A stretch of DNA of 64,000 nt from NCBI GenBank assembly GCA_009746045.1, contig RPFO01000065.1, forward strand, positions 5,095,368 through 5,159,367, read 5' to 3'. The stretch's first letter is position 1; each line of letters starts with the position of its first letter. The position numbers and the translations under genes are program-made. Below the pieces are notes generated by a model. It was not told the origin of the DNA and ran no database searches. It saw only the letters and a program-made list of their open reading frames with translations. The stretch comes from Mesostigma viride. Its lineage: Eukaryota; Streptophyta; Mesostigmatophyceae; Mesostigmatales; Mesostigmataceae. This document shows, in pieces, positions 38,050 to 48,396 of the stretch.

Positions 38050-39287
38050 TGAAGAGAAACGGAAGACGTTTTACTGCTGTCGAGGCCTTTTAAATTTCCC
38101 ACGCTCAGTCGATGATACCAGTCAATGCTAGCACTGTCGCGAGAATCGCCCGGTGCTGCGACGTCGGTGACTTTATCCGTGGCGACGTCCAGGCAAAGGA
38201 ATTCGCTCGCGTAATTCGCGGGAAATTGAATTTGTGGCTGGAACGTTCTGGTTGCAGCGGGAACGCGTCATCGACATTCGACCATGGGCGTGACGGGGAA
38301 AAGTCGAGAGACGCGGCGCAGGGTCGGGAGAAAAGACCCTACCATGCTTACTCCTGCGGTCACTGTAGACTCTGACCATGTGCCGTGGGATTCACTAACT
38401 AACCATGCTGAACCGGCAGACCGACCATGCTGAACCGGCAGACCCGCCTGACTGACTGACTGATTGACTGAAATGCATTTGCCGCGGTCTAGAGCGTGTC
38501 TGATATTTGAAGATTTTTTAATAGATTTTTTTCAGTTTCAATCCCACATGGGGGTATAAGAGGGCTTTTTTATAGCCAGGCGATGACGACACGCCCAAAA
38601 ACGACTATATAGGCACCCAGCCGTGAGCCGCCCCCCTCTGGAAACGACAGCCGGCCTCTGAGACGGCTGTAGGGTGCAGGCGGCTACCAGTTGCACTCTC
38701 TTGATATTACTGCGGCATATCACCGAGAAGACACTAAGCTCGCGACACACAGCTCGTCACGTGCCAATACCTTGGGGAACTTCCATCGCTCGTCGCAGCC
38801 GTGAGGTATATATCTATTATATATTCAATCAATCACGAATCGCAGGACATTTTCAACAAGAATTTATTGCTTTGAGGGTTGATGAATTTCGCTGCATTTC
38901 TTGGCCAGTTTCTAGCTTGTGCAGCCTGCCATAGAAAATGCGATGCCTGTGCGCACTGCCGCAGTGATTCGCGAGACGAAATGCGAGTCGACGTGAGAAT
39001 GCAGATTGACTCGTGTGTCGTGAATGCGTTCCTGCCTGCCTCGGTGTTTTGCAGTTCGACAAAGACACTTTAAGCAGCCCAGTCGGAACCTCGAGGGATT
39101 TGATGAATTCTTTACAAGATACATTCAACTGCAATCAGGTGGGTATATACATCGTCGGCGGCCGTTTTCGTTTTCCATACTTTTCCTCGCGATTCTCCTA
39201 CCTTTATACGAATGACAGCAGCCTGCCGGCGGCTTTCTGACGCTTTACGTGCGCATCCCGGCTGGCTGTTCGTTATGCTCTTCACAG
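38050..39287. other. 1.2-kb intergenic region
   Basis: No gene is supported. AT-rich TATA-like runs lie at about 38807-38828 (TATATATCTATTATATATTC) and 39149-39156. The first could serve the 64-codon Cys-containing frame starting near 38882, which has too little support to call. Short direct repeats (ACCATGCTGAACCGGCAGAC) occur at 38401 and 38423. Confidence 0.45.
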
Positions 39288-40967
39288 ATGGAGACGAGGG
39301 GAAACGAAAGGGATTGGGGGGCTCTGCAGGCGCCGCCAATATTACAACCCATGGCCAGCCGGGTGTACATGTGCAGTCCTAATTCTGCCATGAGCGAGCC
39401 TGTGCAAGGAGCGAGCCTGCACCCCCTACCTGGATCCAAGCGCCCCTGTGTGACGGCCCCTGTATCTTTTTCAGGGCAGTATCAAGCTTTCCCACGCGGC
39501 ATTAACGCGGGGTCGGAATCAGTGGGGTCAACCGTCACTAGTGCCGCTGTCGTGCCTGACCTGCAGCGCGATCATCGCCAGCTGCAACAGTTAGACGCAA
39601 GGGAGTATTACTGGCAGCAGCAGCGGCAGCAGCAGCAGCAGCAGCCGCAGCAGCAGCACCAGCAGCGGTGGACATACCAGCAGCAGCCGCAGCAGCAGCA
39701 GCTGTTCTGCCCCCAGCCGACTAGGGGTGGAAGCGCGGTCGGCCTGCTGTTGTCGCAATTCCCCTGCAATTCTGCTTCGATGAGGGGCATGATGGGGGCG
39801 GGGCACCAGCGCGGGCCCCAGCAGCATCAGCAGGCGCGGTTCTGCAACACGCCTGGAGGTCAGCGCGTGTACGTACATCGCCCCCCCCAGCACTCTGTGG
39901 CGAGGCTCATGGACCGCCCACCCCAGACATTCGTGGACCGCCCACCCCAGCTGGCGACGCTCAAGGGCCACCCACCCCAGCACCAAGTGGCGGCGCTCGC
40001 CGACCGCCTACCCCAGCCCCCTGTGGGGACGCTCGTGGACCGCCCCCCCCAGCTGGCGACGCTCGTGGACCACCCACCCCAGCACCAAGTGGCGCCGCTC
40101 GTGGACCACCCCCTCGAGCAGCAGGCGCCGCTCGGGGGGGGCGTGCAGCAGCCCATAATGTATGGGGACCTGCAGCAGTGCGTGGACCCGGCGCCCGTTC
40201 CCGAGTTAAATATATCTCCATCGGGTCTGGAGATTTCGAAGCTCTGCAGCCAGTGCTGTGTACAGGACATTACAGAATACGTGACTGACTCGCAAGGCGG
40301 GCGCATCGGTGATTCCGAGATAAGCGGCACTGAGCAATGCCGCTCTTGCTATCTGAAAAATTTGCCGTTTGCAGTTGACGGCTATAACAAGCAGGCTGGC
40401 GCCCTTGCCACCCTTATGCAGACGCTTTATGACCCGACGACCGTATTGGAGGGGTTGCAGGCAAGGGGGCGTGTAGGCGGAATCGAAGGGGTGATTGACA
40501 GACTAGTCCATAGCGACGCCGACTTAAGCGACATCGCTTGGATCGTTAATCCGGCTGCATTGCTGGTAATGGAGGTACCAGACAATAGTTTGCTGGATGT
40601 TGACATTCTTCAATCGGCGAAGGCGTTTCGCGCCAGGGAGATGAGCATGGTGGACATGGGGATACTCACTAGGTGCGGCGTCTGCGGCAAGACGAGCCGC
40701 TTCCTCTTGAAGGTCTCGGGCCACAATCACCTGGAATGCGTCTGCGTCTGCTGTGCACGCAGCGCTTTTTTGAAATCCTATACGGATGCCCAGTCGCCGG
40801 AAAGCCGCGCGGATATGGTCGTGACAGGCCACAACACATTCTCCTACCTTGCGCAATTGAAGTGTCCTCTGTGCTCGCCTGAGGTACAGGGCCGACTTCT
40901 TTACCCGTACTTCGTGTACGACGAGAGGGCCAGTTTTACGTCCCTTGTGATCCTGGCCCTGGACTAG
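39288..40967 (+). CDS. Q/P-rich protein with C-terminal zinc-finger domain
   Basis: This 559-residue protein has a Gln-rich tract encoded by CAG repeats (about residues 105-145). A tandem block of 'D/G-R/H-PPQ' repeats (about 205-285) follows, with the alternating variants VDRPPQLATL and HPPQHQVA. The folded C-terminal half contains cysteine pairs CSQCC, CRSC, CGVC, CVCC and CPLC, suggesting two or more zinc sites. The last block (CGVCGKTSRFLLK ... LKCPLC) looks like a treble-clef finger. The region between is predicted helical. No homolog is recognised. ATG 39288 is preferred; an upstream GTG would add 13 residues. Confidence 0.55.
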   Translation: METRGNERDWGALQAPPILQPMASRVYMCSPNSAMSEPVQGASLHPLPGSKRPCVTAPVSFSGQYQAFPRGINAGSESVGSTVTSAAVVPDLQRDHRQLQQLDAREYYWQQQRQQQQQQPQQQHQQRWTYQQQPQQQQLFCPQPTRGGSAVGLLLSQFPCNSASMRGMMGAGHQRGPQQHQQARFCNTPGGQRVYVHRPPQHSVARLMDRPPQTFVDRPPQLATLKGHPPQHQVAALADRLPQPPVGTLVDRPPQLATLVDHPPQHQVAPLVDHPLEQQAPLGGGVQQPIMYGDLQQCVDPAPVPELNISPSGLEISKLCSQCCVQDITEYVTDSQGGRIGDSEISGTEQCRSCYLKNLPFAVDGYNKQAGALATLMQTLYDPTTVLEGLQARGRVGGIEGVIDRLVHSDADLSDIAWIVNPAALLVMEVPDNSLLDVDILQSAKAFRAREMSMVDMGILTRCGVCGKTSRFLLKVSGHNHLECVCVCCARSAFLKSYTDAQSPESRADMVVTGHNTFSYLAQLKCPLCSPEVQGRLLYPYFVYDERASFTSLVILALD

Positions 40968-41025
40968 TCAGCAGGCCGTGGACTAGTTACTTAAAGTTGT
41001 GTGGCCGACATAGCGGTTGTGTGTT

Positions 41026-41490
41026 TTATGACTTGCGCCTCAGCATTTCGAAGCGCATGACGATTGTCCAGTCACCGACAGTGGGCTTGGCAGACGCGTT
41101 CAATGGGTCAGCAGCGTCCACGTGGCAGACGCGAATTTTAAAAGACCCACCCTTTGTCAGTAGGTAGGGATCTGCTATGCTCAGATAGTTTTGTTGATTG
41201 ATGATGGCATAGTCCGTGGCAGTTGTTCCGCCGGACGCTATTTCCGTAGCCAGCAGTGCCATATCCCCCCCTGAGTGGAGAAAGGCGTCCGAGTACACCC
41301 CGATGACCCTGCAGGCAGCAGTAGATACAAATCCCTTTACAGATGCGAACAAGACGTGGGCCTTCCAGCGCCCATCTAGAACGGGCGCATCGGCGTTGCT
41401 TGGGATAGTGACTGTCCACTCGTTTACATTGGACTGGCCCCTTGAGGTTGCATTGCCTGAATAAAGTGTTAACACGTACACGTCCTTCAT
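41026..41490 (-). CDS. possible small structural protein
   Basis: This 154-residue, beta-rich protein opens with MKDVYVLTLYSGNA and contains NEWTVTIPSNADAPVLDGRWKA split by short loops, ending in WTIVMRFEMLRR. The pattern 'threonine/serine-rich strands, then L-x-G-x-W-x-V' resembles minor capsid or penton-type proteins of polinton-like viruses, but only loosely. TATAAATATAT (41498-41508) lies about 8 bp upstream of the ATG, the strongest TATA box in the window, which suggests high expression. The function is not established. Confidence 0.5.
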   Translation of the reverse strand: MKDVYVLTLYSGNATSRGQSNVNEWTVTIPSNADAPVLDGRWKAHVLFASVKGFVSTAACRVIGVYSDAFLHSGGDMALLATEIASGGTTATDYAIINQQNYLSIADPYLLTKGGSFKIRVCHVDAADPLNASAKPTVGDWTIVMRFEMLRRKS

Positions 41491-41497
41491 GTTGGTG

Positions 41498-41508
41498 TAT
41501 AAATATAT
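41498..41508 (-). promoter_or_regulatory. TATA-like box upstream of 41026-41490
   Basis: TATAAATATAT stands 7 bp upstream of the start codon of the minus-strand gene. Confidence 0.55.
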
Positions 41509-41594
41509 GATTCTTACAAGTTAATAATTTATTGCGTTCCCTGGCTCCAAAGCAACTCTCTGGCAGAATAGAGACAATCCGTGGCCAGACCATC

Positions 41595-42503
41595 ATGACA
41601 AAGGCATTCCGTGTGTCCGCGGACGTTCGCGACTGGCGCATAGGCGTGCGCGCCGCGTCCGCGGTCCCCCAGCGCCACTACGGACGCGCAACCATGGCGC
41701 AGTTGCGAAAGATCGCGCTCATGCAGGGAATGCGGCCCCTGCGGACTCTCAGTCGCCGGGAGCTAGAGTGCGGGGTGTACGCGAACCAGTGTGCAATCCG
41801 TATCCAGCGTTGGGCGAGGCGCGTGGTGCTACCCTTTCACAGGGCGAAGAGGGCGATCGCCAGGCGGCTGGCCCTTCGCGTGACCAACAAGGAGGACCCG
41901 ATAACGATGGACGCGTTGCCGCCCCCGGAACGCGTGTTTAAGTTTGTGCGACCCACGCGGCAGGTGGTTGGGTTCGATGCGGTGCGGTTGGCCGAATACA
42001 TCAACACGTCTGGGCGGTTCGAGGACCCGGCCACGCGGTTCCCTTTCACAGCAGTGGACCTTTGGCGTCTCGATAGACAGGTGAGGGATCTGGGGTATCA
42101 GCGCCACTCCACACTGTTCCTGTACAAACACCCGGAGATCGTGCGAGCCATGAGGGAGCACGAGTCGCTGGTGGTGGGCCTGGATCGCATGGTGGTCAAC
42201 ATCGCGGAACAGATCGGGGAGATCCTGGCAGCGGAGGGGGCCGGTCCGGACACGCTGCAGTTGGTGTGGTCCACGTACATGACCGAGTGGCGCTCGTTTT
42301 TCGGCCAGCTGTACGTGCTGGACCCGAGTGCGGCGAAAAGCACATTGGACAATTGCGTCCAGGTCATCGTGAATGAAGCGCGAGGGGTTCCGGACGACCC
42401 AAGCGGGGCCGACAGCCGCCGTGGGTGCCTGAACGCGGTGACCATGCTGATGAGCACGCAGTTCTTCATGATGGCACCTCAGGGGGGGGTTATTTTTCTT
42501 TAG
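41595..42503 (+). CDS. IQ-motif / U-box-like protein
   Basis: This 302-residue protein from ATG 41595 (the longer frame begins with TTG) has a basic helical segment at residues 65-92 (CAIRIQRWARRVV and following) resembling an IQ calmodulin-binding motif. NKEDPITMDALPPPERVFKF (98-117) and GRFEDPATRFPFTAVDL (140-156) follow. The 'DPIT...tGxFxDPaTRxPF' arrangement is seen in uncharacterised NCLDV and algal proteins and recalls a U-box without obvious zinc ligands. The C-terminal half is helical. The stop overlaps that of the convergent Ig-repeat gene by 4 bases. A ubiquitin-related role is only a possibility. Confidence 0.5.
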   Translation: MTKAFRVSADVRDWRIGVRAASAVPQRHYGRATMAQLRKIALMQGMRPLRTLSRRELECGVYANQCAIRIQRWARRVVLPFHRAKRAIARRLALRVTNKEDPITMDALPPPERVFKFVRPTRQVVGFDAVRLAEYINTSGRFEDPATRFPFTAVDLWRLDRQVRDLGYQRHSTLFLYKHPEIVRAMREHESLVVGLDRMVVNIAEQIGEILAAEGAGPDTLQLVWSTYMTEWRSFFGQLYVLDPSAAKSTLDNCVQVIVNEARGVPDDPSGADSRRGCLNAVTMLMSTQFFMMAPQGGVIFL

Positions 42504-44796
42504 AAATGAAGCATCGTGGAGAACATAATGCTATCAGTCCACAGAGCCACACTAGCGAAATATAAATTGTATACGTTCCTGGCGATGCCTCTCACAGGGA
42601 TAGGTTGGCGGGTTTTTGCATAGTAATCCACTGCTTCGGATGGGGACACGTTGGTCCATCCAAAACTCCTCAATACACTGTAACTTATGCTCGTCACCTC
42701 GTCAGGGGGCGGGTTGAGGCGAAAATTAAGCGTGGCTAATAACACTCGCTGCACCTCATCAATGTTGGCCGGCTCGTCTTTGCGCACTGCGTTAAACACC
42801 ACGTAGTTGCTGGAAGGGAAGTTACTAATGGCCAGGCCCACGCCAGAGGCGCTTTCATAGGTCAAAAAATTAGCATCATAAGGCAACTTAATTTTGTAGC
42901 CTGCCAAGTCTCTGAAAGCGGCCTCGGCGTACACCGAGATGGAAACATGGTGCGTATTAGAGCTGCTATCAATGTCCACAACCAACATGAACCTTACGTC
43001 GCTGTTCTCGTTCCAGTTGTCTGACATCTCATTGGTAGGGGGGGTCCACGATGGGCTCCAGAAGAACGTGGCCCTCGCTTCTTCGCTGTTCTCGTTGCCT
43101 GCGACGTCCGTCACAGAGCTGGGCGGGAGGCTGACATCAACTCTATAAATCGCGGTGTTTGCTGTCAAGGTAAATGAGTAGGACATGCCCCCCCCCACGG
43201 CCACAAGATCGGACGCGATTCCTCCGTATATGCCAAGATCTGCCAATGCGAATCCTGTGACAGGCTCGCTAAACTCGGCGGTAACCGTGGCCGAGTTAGA
43301 CGTGGAAGGCATCACGGTAATGACGCAGGTGGGAGCAACGCCGTCGTGAAGGAAGTCTAATGACGCTGAGGCGAGGTTTGCCCTATTGATCTCATCAACC
43401 GCCGCTCCTGCTGGGACGTGCAGGTTTACTACACCCTGGCTCAGGGTGCTGGTAACAAAAAATGAATACTCGCTCCCGGAGCCAGAAAACCCGGAGACCT
43501 GGCCGTTTTCTACTACCACCCCGCTAGCGTGAAATCCAGTGACTGGCGCGCTGAACACGGCATTGACTACCAGGTTTGGATGGGCGATGTTGGTCGCTGT
43601 TCGATCTGCGAACGCGAGGGTGACCGAGGGGGGTTGTAGAGGGTAATATTCAGATATGAATTCAAGAACGCTGGACTTTACATTCGGGTTGCCATACACA
43701 TCCGTGCAGGCATTCGCTTTGACCTCAGCAGTAATCGCCCCGTTAATTGCGGGCTTGATGGTATACAAGTGCACTCGCCCATCCGACGATGTGACGCCCT
43801 CGACAGCCCCTCCTGTCACGGTGAGCGCGTTGGCCATGTCCCCGGAGACGGTTTCGCTGAACGTCGCCGTCACGGCGGCCAGTTGTCGGTAGCTTGCTGG
43901 GGTCGACAATACGAGCTCCACTGTGGGCGGGACAGCGTACGTAAATTCGAGGGTGTTTGACGCAGAGTTAGGGTTGCCTGCGCCGTCTACCGCCGCACCC
44001 TCCGGTAGTTGAAGTGACACATCTCCCTCCGCTGGCGTTAACACAAAGGAGTAAGCGGACGCATTCTCAGTGGTAAACCCGGCAATTGTGGCGTTTACTA
44101 CGAGGAACTTGTCGGCCTCTAGCCCCGTAACAGGTTCGCTAAACACGGCCGTGACCGTGACAGCGGAGGACACTTCCCCTGCCATCTGGATGGTGCAGGT
44201 GGGGGGGACGGCGTCGTGGGCGAAGGTGAGCGAGTTGGATGCGGTGTTCGGCCAATCAATTTCGTCGCGCGCCGCCCCCGCGTCAACGGTGACGTTCACG
44301 TCCCCTTCAGGAGGGGTAGGCTGGATCGTGAACAAGTATTCACTGCCAGAGCCGGCAAGGGAGCGCGCCTGTCCGTTCGTCACTAGTATTTTAGACGTGT
44401 CAAAGCCGGTGACCAGTTCGCTGAAAGTTGCTGATATGTCTAAGGTTGGATTCGCGGCGTTTGTAGATGTGCGGCCCGCAAAAGCCAAGGAGACGCGCGG
44501 AGGGTCGACAGAGTAATAGTTCGATACAAACGACAGGGTGTTGGATTCTTTGTTCCCGTTTCCATCCGCGTCTATGCAAGTGTCAGCATGAATTGTTGCG
44601 GTGATGTTTCCGTTGAGCAGGGGCTTTATGGTGTACAAGAAGACACTGTCGCTCTCTTTCTCAACATCCCCCACAACACTCCCATTTGTGACCACGAGCG
44701 GCGGGGGGGCGTTGACATTTTCGCTAAATGTGGCCGTGACGACCGGAAGCTGCCTGTACGCGGATGGGGTCGACAAGGTCAGCGCAGGGGTGGGGG

Positions 44797-45450
44797 AGTT
44801 AGCATATTGGGGCACCAATGTGCTAGATGGATGCAGGTTGAGGAGACCTTTCCAACGCCGTGTCAACCGCCTAGAACAGACAAGGGACTAGAAAGTTATC
44901 AAGTCCCGAAGTACTGCCGACCGGTGGGCGAGGGCGGGGCACGCTCAGGGCATAGTGGACAGGACACGTGGCAGGCCGTGCCTGCACAGGCTTAGCCTGT
45001 ATACTCACGTGACTGGGACACAGTGTACTGAGGGCTCAACGGTACTGTGGCTAGTAGAAGCCAGTAACCAGCCAGCAGGTCTGCAAGGATGTAAGTCCTT
45101 GCAGGACTGTGGCAGGTCCTGTGCTGTCCTAGACACAGGATAGCCAGAGATTCCTGTATGCTGCCTGCAACGAGGATGCAGGGCAGCGATACGAGGCTCT
45201 GGCAATGTAGCGTTGCCCAGCGTTGCTCATGACCGAGGAACAAGGATGGAACGAGGTTGCATATAGCTCGAGGCTCAACGAGGCAACGAGCGTCTTCACA
45301 CACGAACCTTGGTCGTCACGACGAGTGGCGAGCCTATCGAGGGTCGTAGGCCTGGTGTGAGGATAAAGGTTGCTAGCCAGCAGCCTAGGGTCATTCCAGC
45401 CGGCAAGGACCAGGAGCTCACAAGCTCTGCTGACGAGTTGCTGCGCAAAT
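44797..45450 (+). repeat. 5' LTR (654 bp)
   Basis: Matches 52533-53186 without gaps. I count four differences: one at a GGCACG/ACTC site, two near GCCTGT(A/C), and one in CACAAGC/CACATGC. It starts AGTTAGCAT and ends GCGCAAAT, so it lacks the usual TG...CA ends, which is atypical. No tRNA-complementary primer site was recognised just downstream. Confidence 0.85.
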
Positions 45451-46932
45451 CGTACTATTGCTTCCACGCTTTCATGTCTGGTTCATCGTCAAGCAGCCAC
45501 GGTGCTGGTGAGGCGAACGAGCAGAGAGACGCGCAAGCGTTTTTCCCCTACCGTAACCAAGCAAACGCTCCAACATTCGTGCAAGCGGCCTACGTAGCGA
45601 GGCACTTGGCAGAAGAGGGGTGGGTGGCGGTGAGTGGGGGAGGCAGCAGGCCAGCGGCGGCGGACCCGATTATACAACGGGCTCGCGTCGTGATTTCTCC
45701 AGGTGAGACGGGGCGAGTGGCGGTGGAAGAGTTGGTGCGCATTCGGACGCGCTAGCTGAAACTGCTAATCGTGTGGAGGTCGCTTATCAGGGCGCCCATA
45801 TCACGCTAGCCGGTCTCGACCTAGCCAGGGAGGCGCTTAGCCAGATTGTGGCAACAGCGCTCGGCAGCACCCGACTGTTTAACCACTGGGTGGCGACAGC
45901 AGTGCTAGGAGAGGGGGTACCAGACGCCGACATCATCCGGAACGCGCGTGCTCGGGAGACGGTGAATCCTTGGAGCACGGCGAGGTATTTGCCCAAACCA
46001 TTGAGAATCTTGTTGCTGTCCTTTTGCAAGAGTCGAGAGGGTACGCGGACAGGTTCTATATTACCACGCAGCCTTTCGGGGTCTACTCAAGGCTTGATAC
46101 ACCGAGGCCGGAAACCACCACTGCGTGGGGTCCGGAGGTGGAGATTGTCACGGGGGTCGAGAAGACGCCTGAAGACGTCCATTTTGAGTGGACTGACAAG
46201 CCAGAGGGCTCCGTCAAGCGCTCAGCCCAGCAGATAAACGAGGGCGACGGCACTACCGAGACCTACGAGGCAAGGCAGAGAGCTGATCTGCATATCCCTC
46301 GTGAGGTGACTCACGAGTACGATCGTTACGGCCGAGGCGAGCAGAACGAGCTTGTCGGCGGCGGTAAGCGGTGGGTACGCGATCTTGCTTGGCATCGCAA
46401 CCCAGGTGAGACACAACATCCAGTCGAACGCAAGGAGACGGGCGACCTGTGACCTGCGTGCTGGGAGAGTTTAACCCAGACCTCCAGATTGTCGCAGAGG
46501 CAGCAGCAGCCATACCGGTTGCTGAGGGTGTTGAGCAGCGTCCAGACCGTGAGGAGGGGCAGGCGAGTGCAAGCCAGGAGGCGGCCTCGTCTGGAGTAAG
46601 TGCGTGAGCCTGAGTGGGTTCCAGCAGCCATATCTGCGTGTGTTTCTGTGGTATTCTATAATGCTTCGTAACACGCGCGGGGCGGCAGCGGGAGCGGGGC
46701 GGGGCGGGGGATGGCGGGGTGAGGCAAGGGCAGACACGGGAGGCCCCGCCAACGTCGTGCCAGAGGGACAGGCGATCCCAACGGCAGAGGGCGTCAATGG
46801 CAGGAGGGCATCCAACCGGAAGAGGAAAGAGGTGGCACAAGGGGAGGAGCGTGCAGGGTGGCCAACCGACGGCGTGGTGCTGACGGGGGAGGGCCAGAAT
46901 GATGCTGAACGTCAAGCACCTGGTAAGAGACC
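45451..46932 (+). pseudogene. retrotransposon pre-gag region with broken ORF
   Basis: Three overlapping plus-strand frames (ending at 45755, 46237 and 46452) give a coherent but frameshifted protein-like sequence of roughly 380 codons: QANAPTFVQAAYVARHLAEE, then GLDLAREALSQIVATALGS, then TIENLVAVLLQESRGYADRF. A further frame at 46604-46981 precedes gag. I do not recognise the family. It may be an extra N-terminal gag segment or an accessory ORF of this element. Confidence 0.4.
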
Positions 46933-48005
46933 ATGTGTGCCTGCGTCTGGTGTTCCTGCAGCTATGTTCCTGCGCCATTAGCACCAGTAGGAGCTGCTGT
47001 CATTGGCAGTGACCCTCGTGCTTTGCCTGGGACTAGACCTCATATGAGTGCTGTGGCTGTGATGAATGGCCAGAAGCCTCTCAAGCCTCCTGTGGGACAG
47101 GAAGAGCTAGACAAGTGGTTGGAGGATATGGAGCTAGTTTCATGCTCTGTAGATCCCACTGTCAACCTTGTGCAGGTATTCCACACATCCACGACTAATA
47201 GGGATTCAAGTGAGCGTGTGAGGGACAAGGCTAGGCAGGCTGTCAAGGACAAGCTGACTTGGTCTCAGTTCCTAGAGGGCCTACGTCAGGAGTTTCTGAT
47301 AAGGTACTCAACCTCACTAATCACTATAAGCTCAGCTATGATACCTTTGAGATCAAGGGCACAATAGCTGAGGAGCTGCAGCGGCTCACACGCATCAGGG
47401 AGAAGGGGGCCAAGCATGGCTTCAATCTGACTGATAGAGCAGTGGCAGATTACTTCCTGGATCGCATGGGGCTGAGTGTGGATGGGAGAAATGCAGCTAG
47501 GATGTTTGCTGATCAGACAGATGGGACGTGGCCAGCCTTGCAAAAGGTTATTTTCAATATCCGTCCATCTGACAATGCTGCTTGCAAGGCAATCCAGGTG
47601 ACTGGTGCCCCTTCAGCCTCCGCTCATCAGGTCCATGGTGACGCCCCTGGGCAGGGTGCTCAGGGAGAAACCAGACCTAGTAGGCGTCAGAGGGCTAACA
47701 GGCGCAGGCAGAATGGTAACCAGGGTGGCAAGGGCCAGCAGCAGGGATCCAAAGGCAAGGGTCAGCAGCAGGCTGGTGGTCACCAGGGTGGTCAGCAGAA
47801 CAAGGGTGGCCAAGGGCAAGGCAAGAGCCAGGGCCAGGGCACCCAGGCCAGTCAGAGCAGCCAGAACCAGGGTGGCCTGAAGAAGGCTGCTGCTGGGAAG
47901 GATGACAAATGCTTTGGATGTGGCAGGACGGGTCATTGGCGACGTGACTGCCCAGACCAGGCCAAGTCTGCTGGAGCAGGCTCTGGCCAGGTGGGTAAGC
48001 CATGA
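46933..48005 (+). CDS. gag: retrotransposon gag, with one frameshift
   Basis: The first part (46933 to about 47300) contains a capsid-like helical sequence (QEELDKWLEDMELVSC and following). The second, in another frame from about 47290 to 48005, has further helices, a Gly/Gln-rich repeat region and a CCHC zinc knuckle CFGCGRTGHWRRDC (47910-47951). The knuckle binds genomic RNA during packaging. The frame change occurs within about 20 bases near 47300. A programmed shift is unlikely because the two parts belong to one protein, so an indel is the simpler reading. Confidence 0.75.
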
Positions 48006-48396
48006 CTTGAGATGTTGTCCCCTGTAAATAGTCAATCACCCCTAGTGGGACGAACAGTTGTACATAGTAATGGGGGTGTCCCTCTTGTGCAGCAGCAAGG
48101 GGTTGGGAATGATGAGGTGCTTCCACTCAATGATTGCAATAACGCTGCTGCAGCAGTGGAATTCCCTGTGCCTGTGGCAGGTGCAGGGTCTCCAGTTGTT
48201 GGGGTTGACTCTGGGAGTCAAGCCGCCAGACTGGAAGGACCTGCAGCTTCTGTGGGAACCGGGGCTGGCTCTGGGAGCCGAGCTACCTTGGAGGAGGTCC
48301 CTGGAGCAAGAGAACAGCAGGTGGGTCGTGCTATCCCAAGCACACAGTCTTTGTCACGTTCCTCTCTGTGCAGCCAGGCTGACAGGGGGTTGAGCT
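48006..48396 (+). other. gag-pol spacer of the retrotransposon
   Basis: A Gly/Ala/Pro-rich frame (48012-48440) contains no recognisable protease or HHCC zinc domain. The usual copia protease position, between gag and integrase, therefore looks empty. Confidence 0.5.

Noticed and set aside
38882-39073. 64-codon Cys-rich ORF after a TATA-like run
   Set aside because: Too short, overlapping ORFs on the other strand, no homolog recognised.
46253-46984. 243-codon minus-strand ORF inside the retrotransposon
   Set aside because: Antisense to the pre-gag and gag region, Pro/Ser/Arg-rich, no domain.
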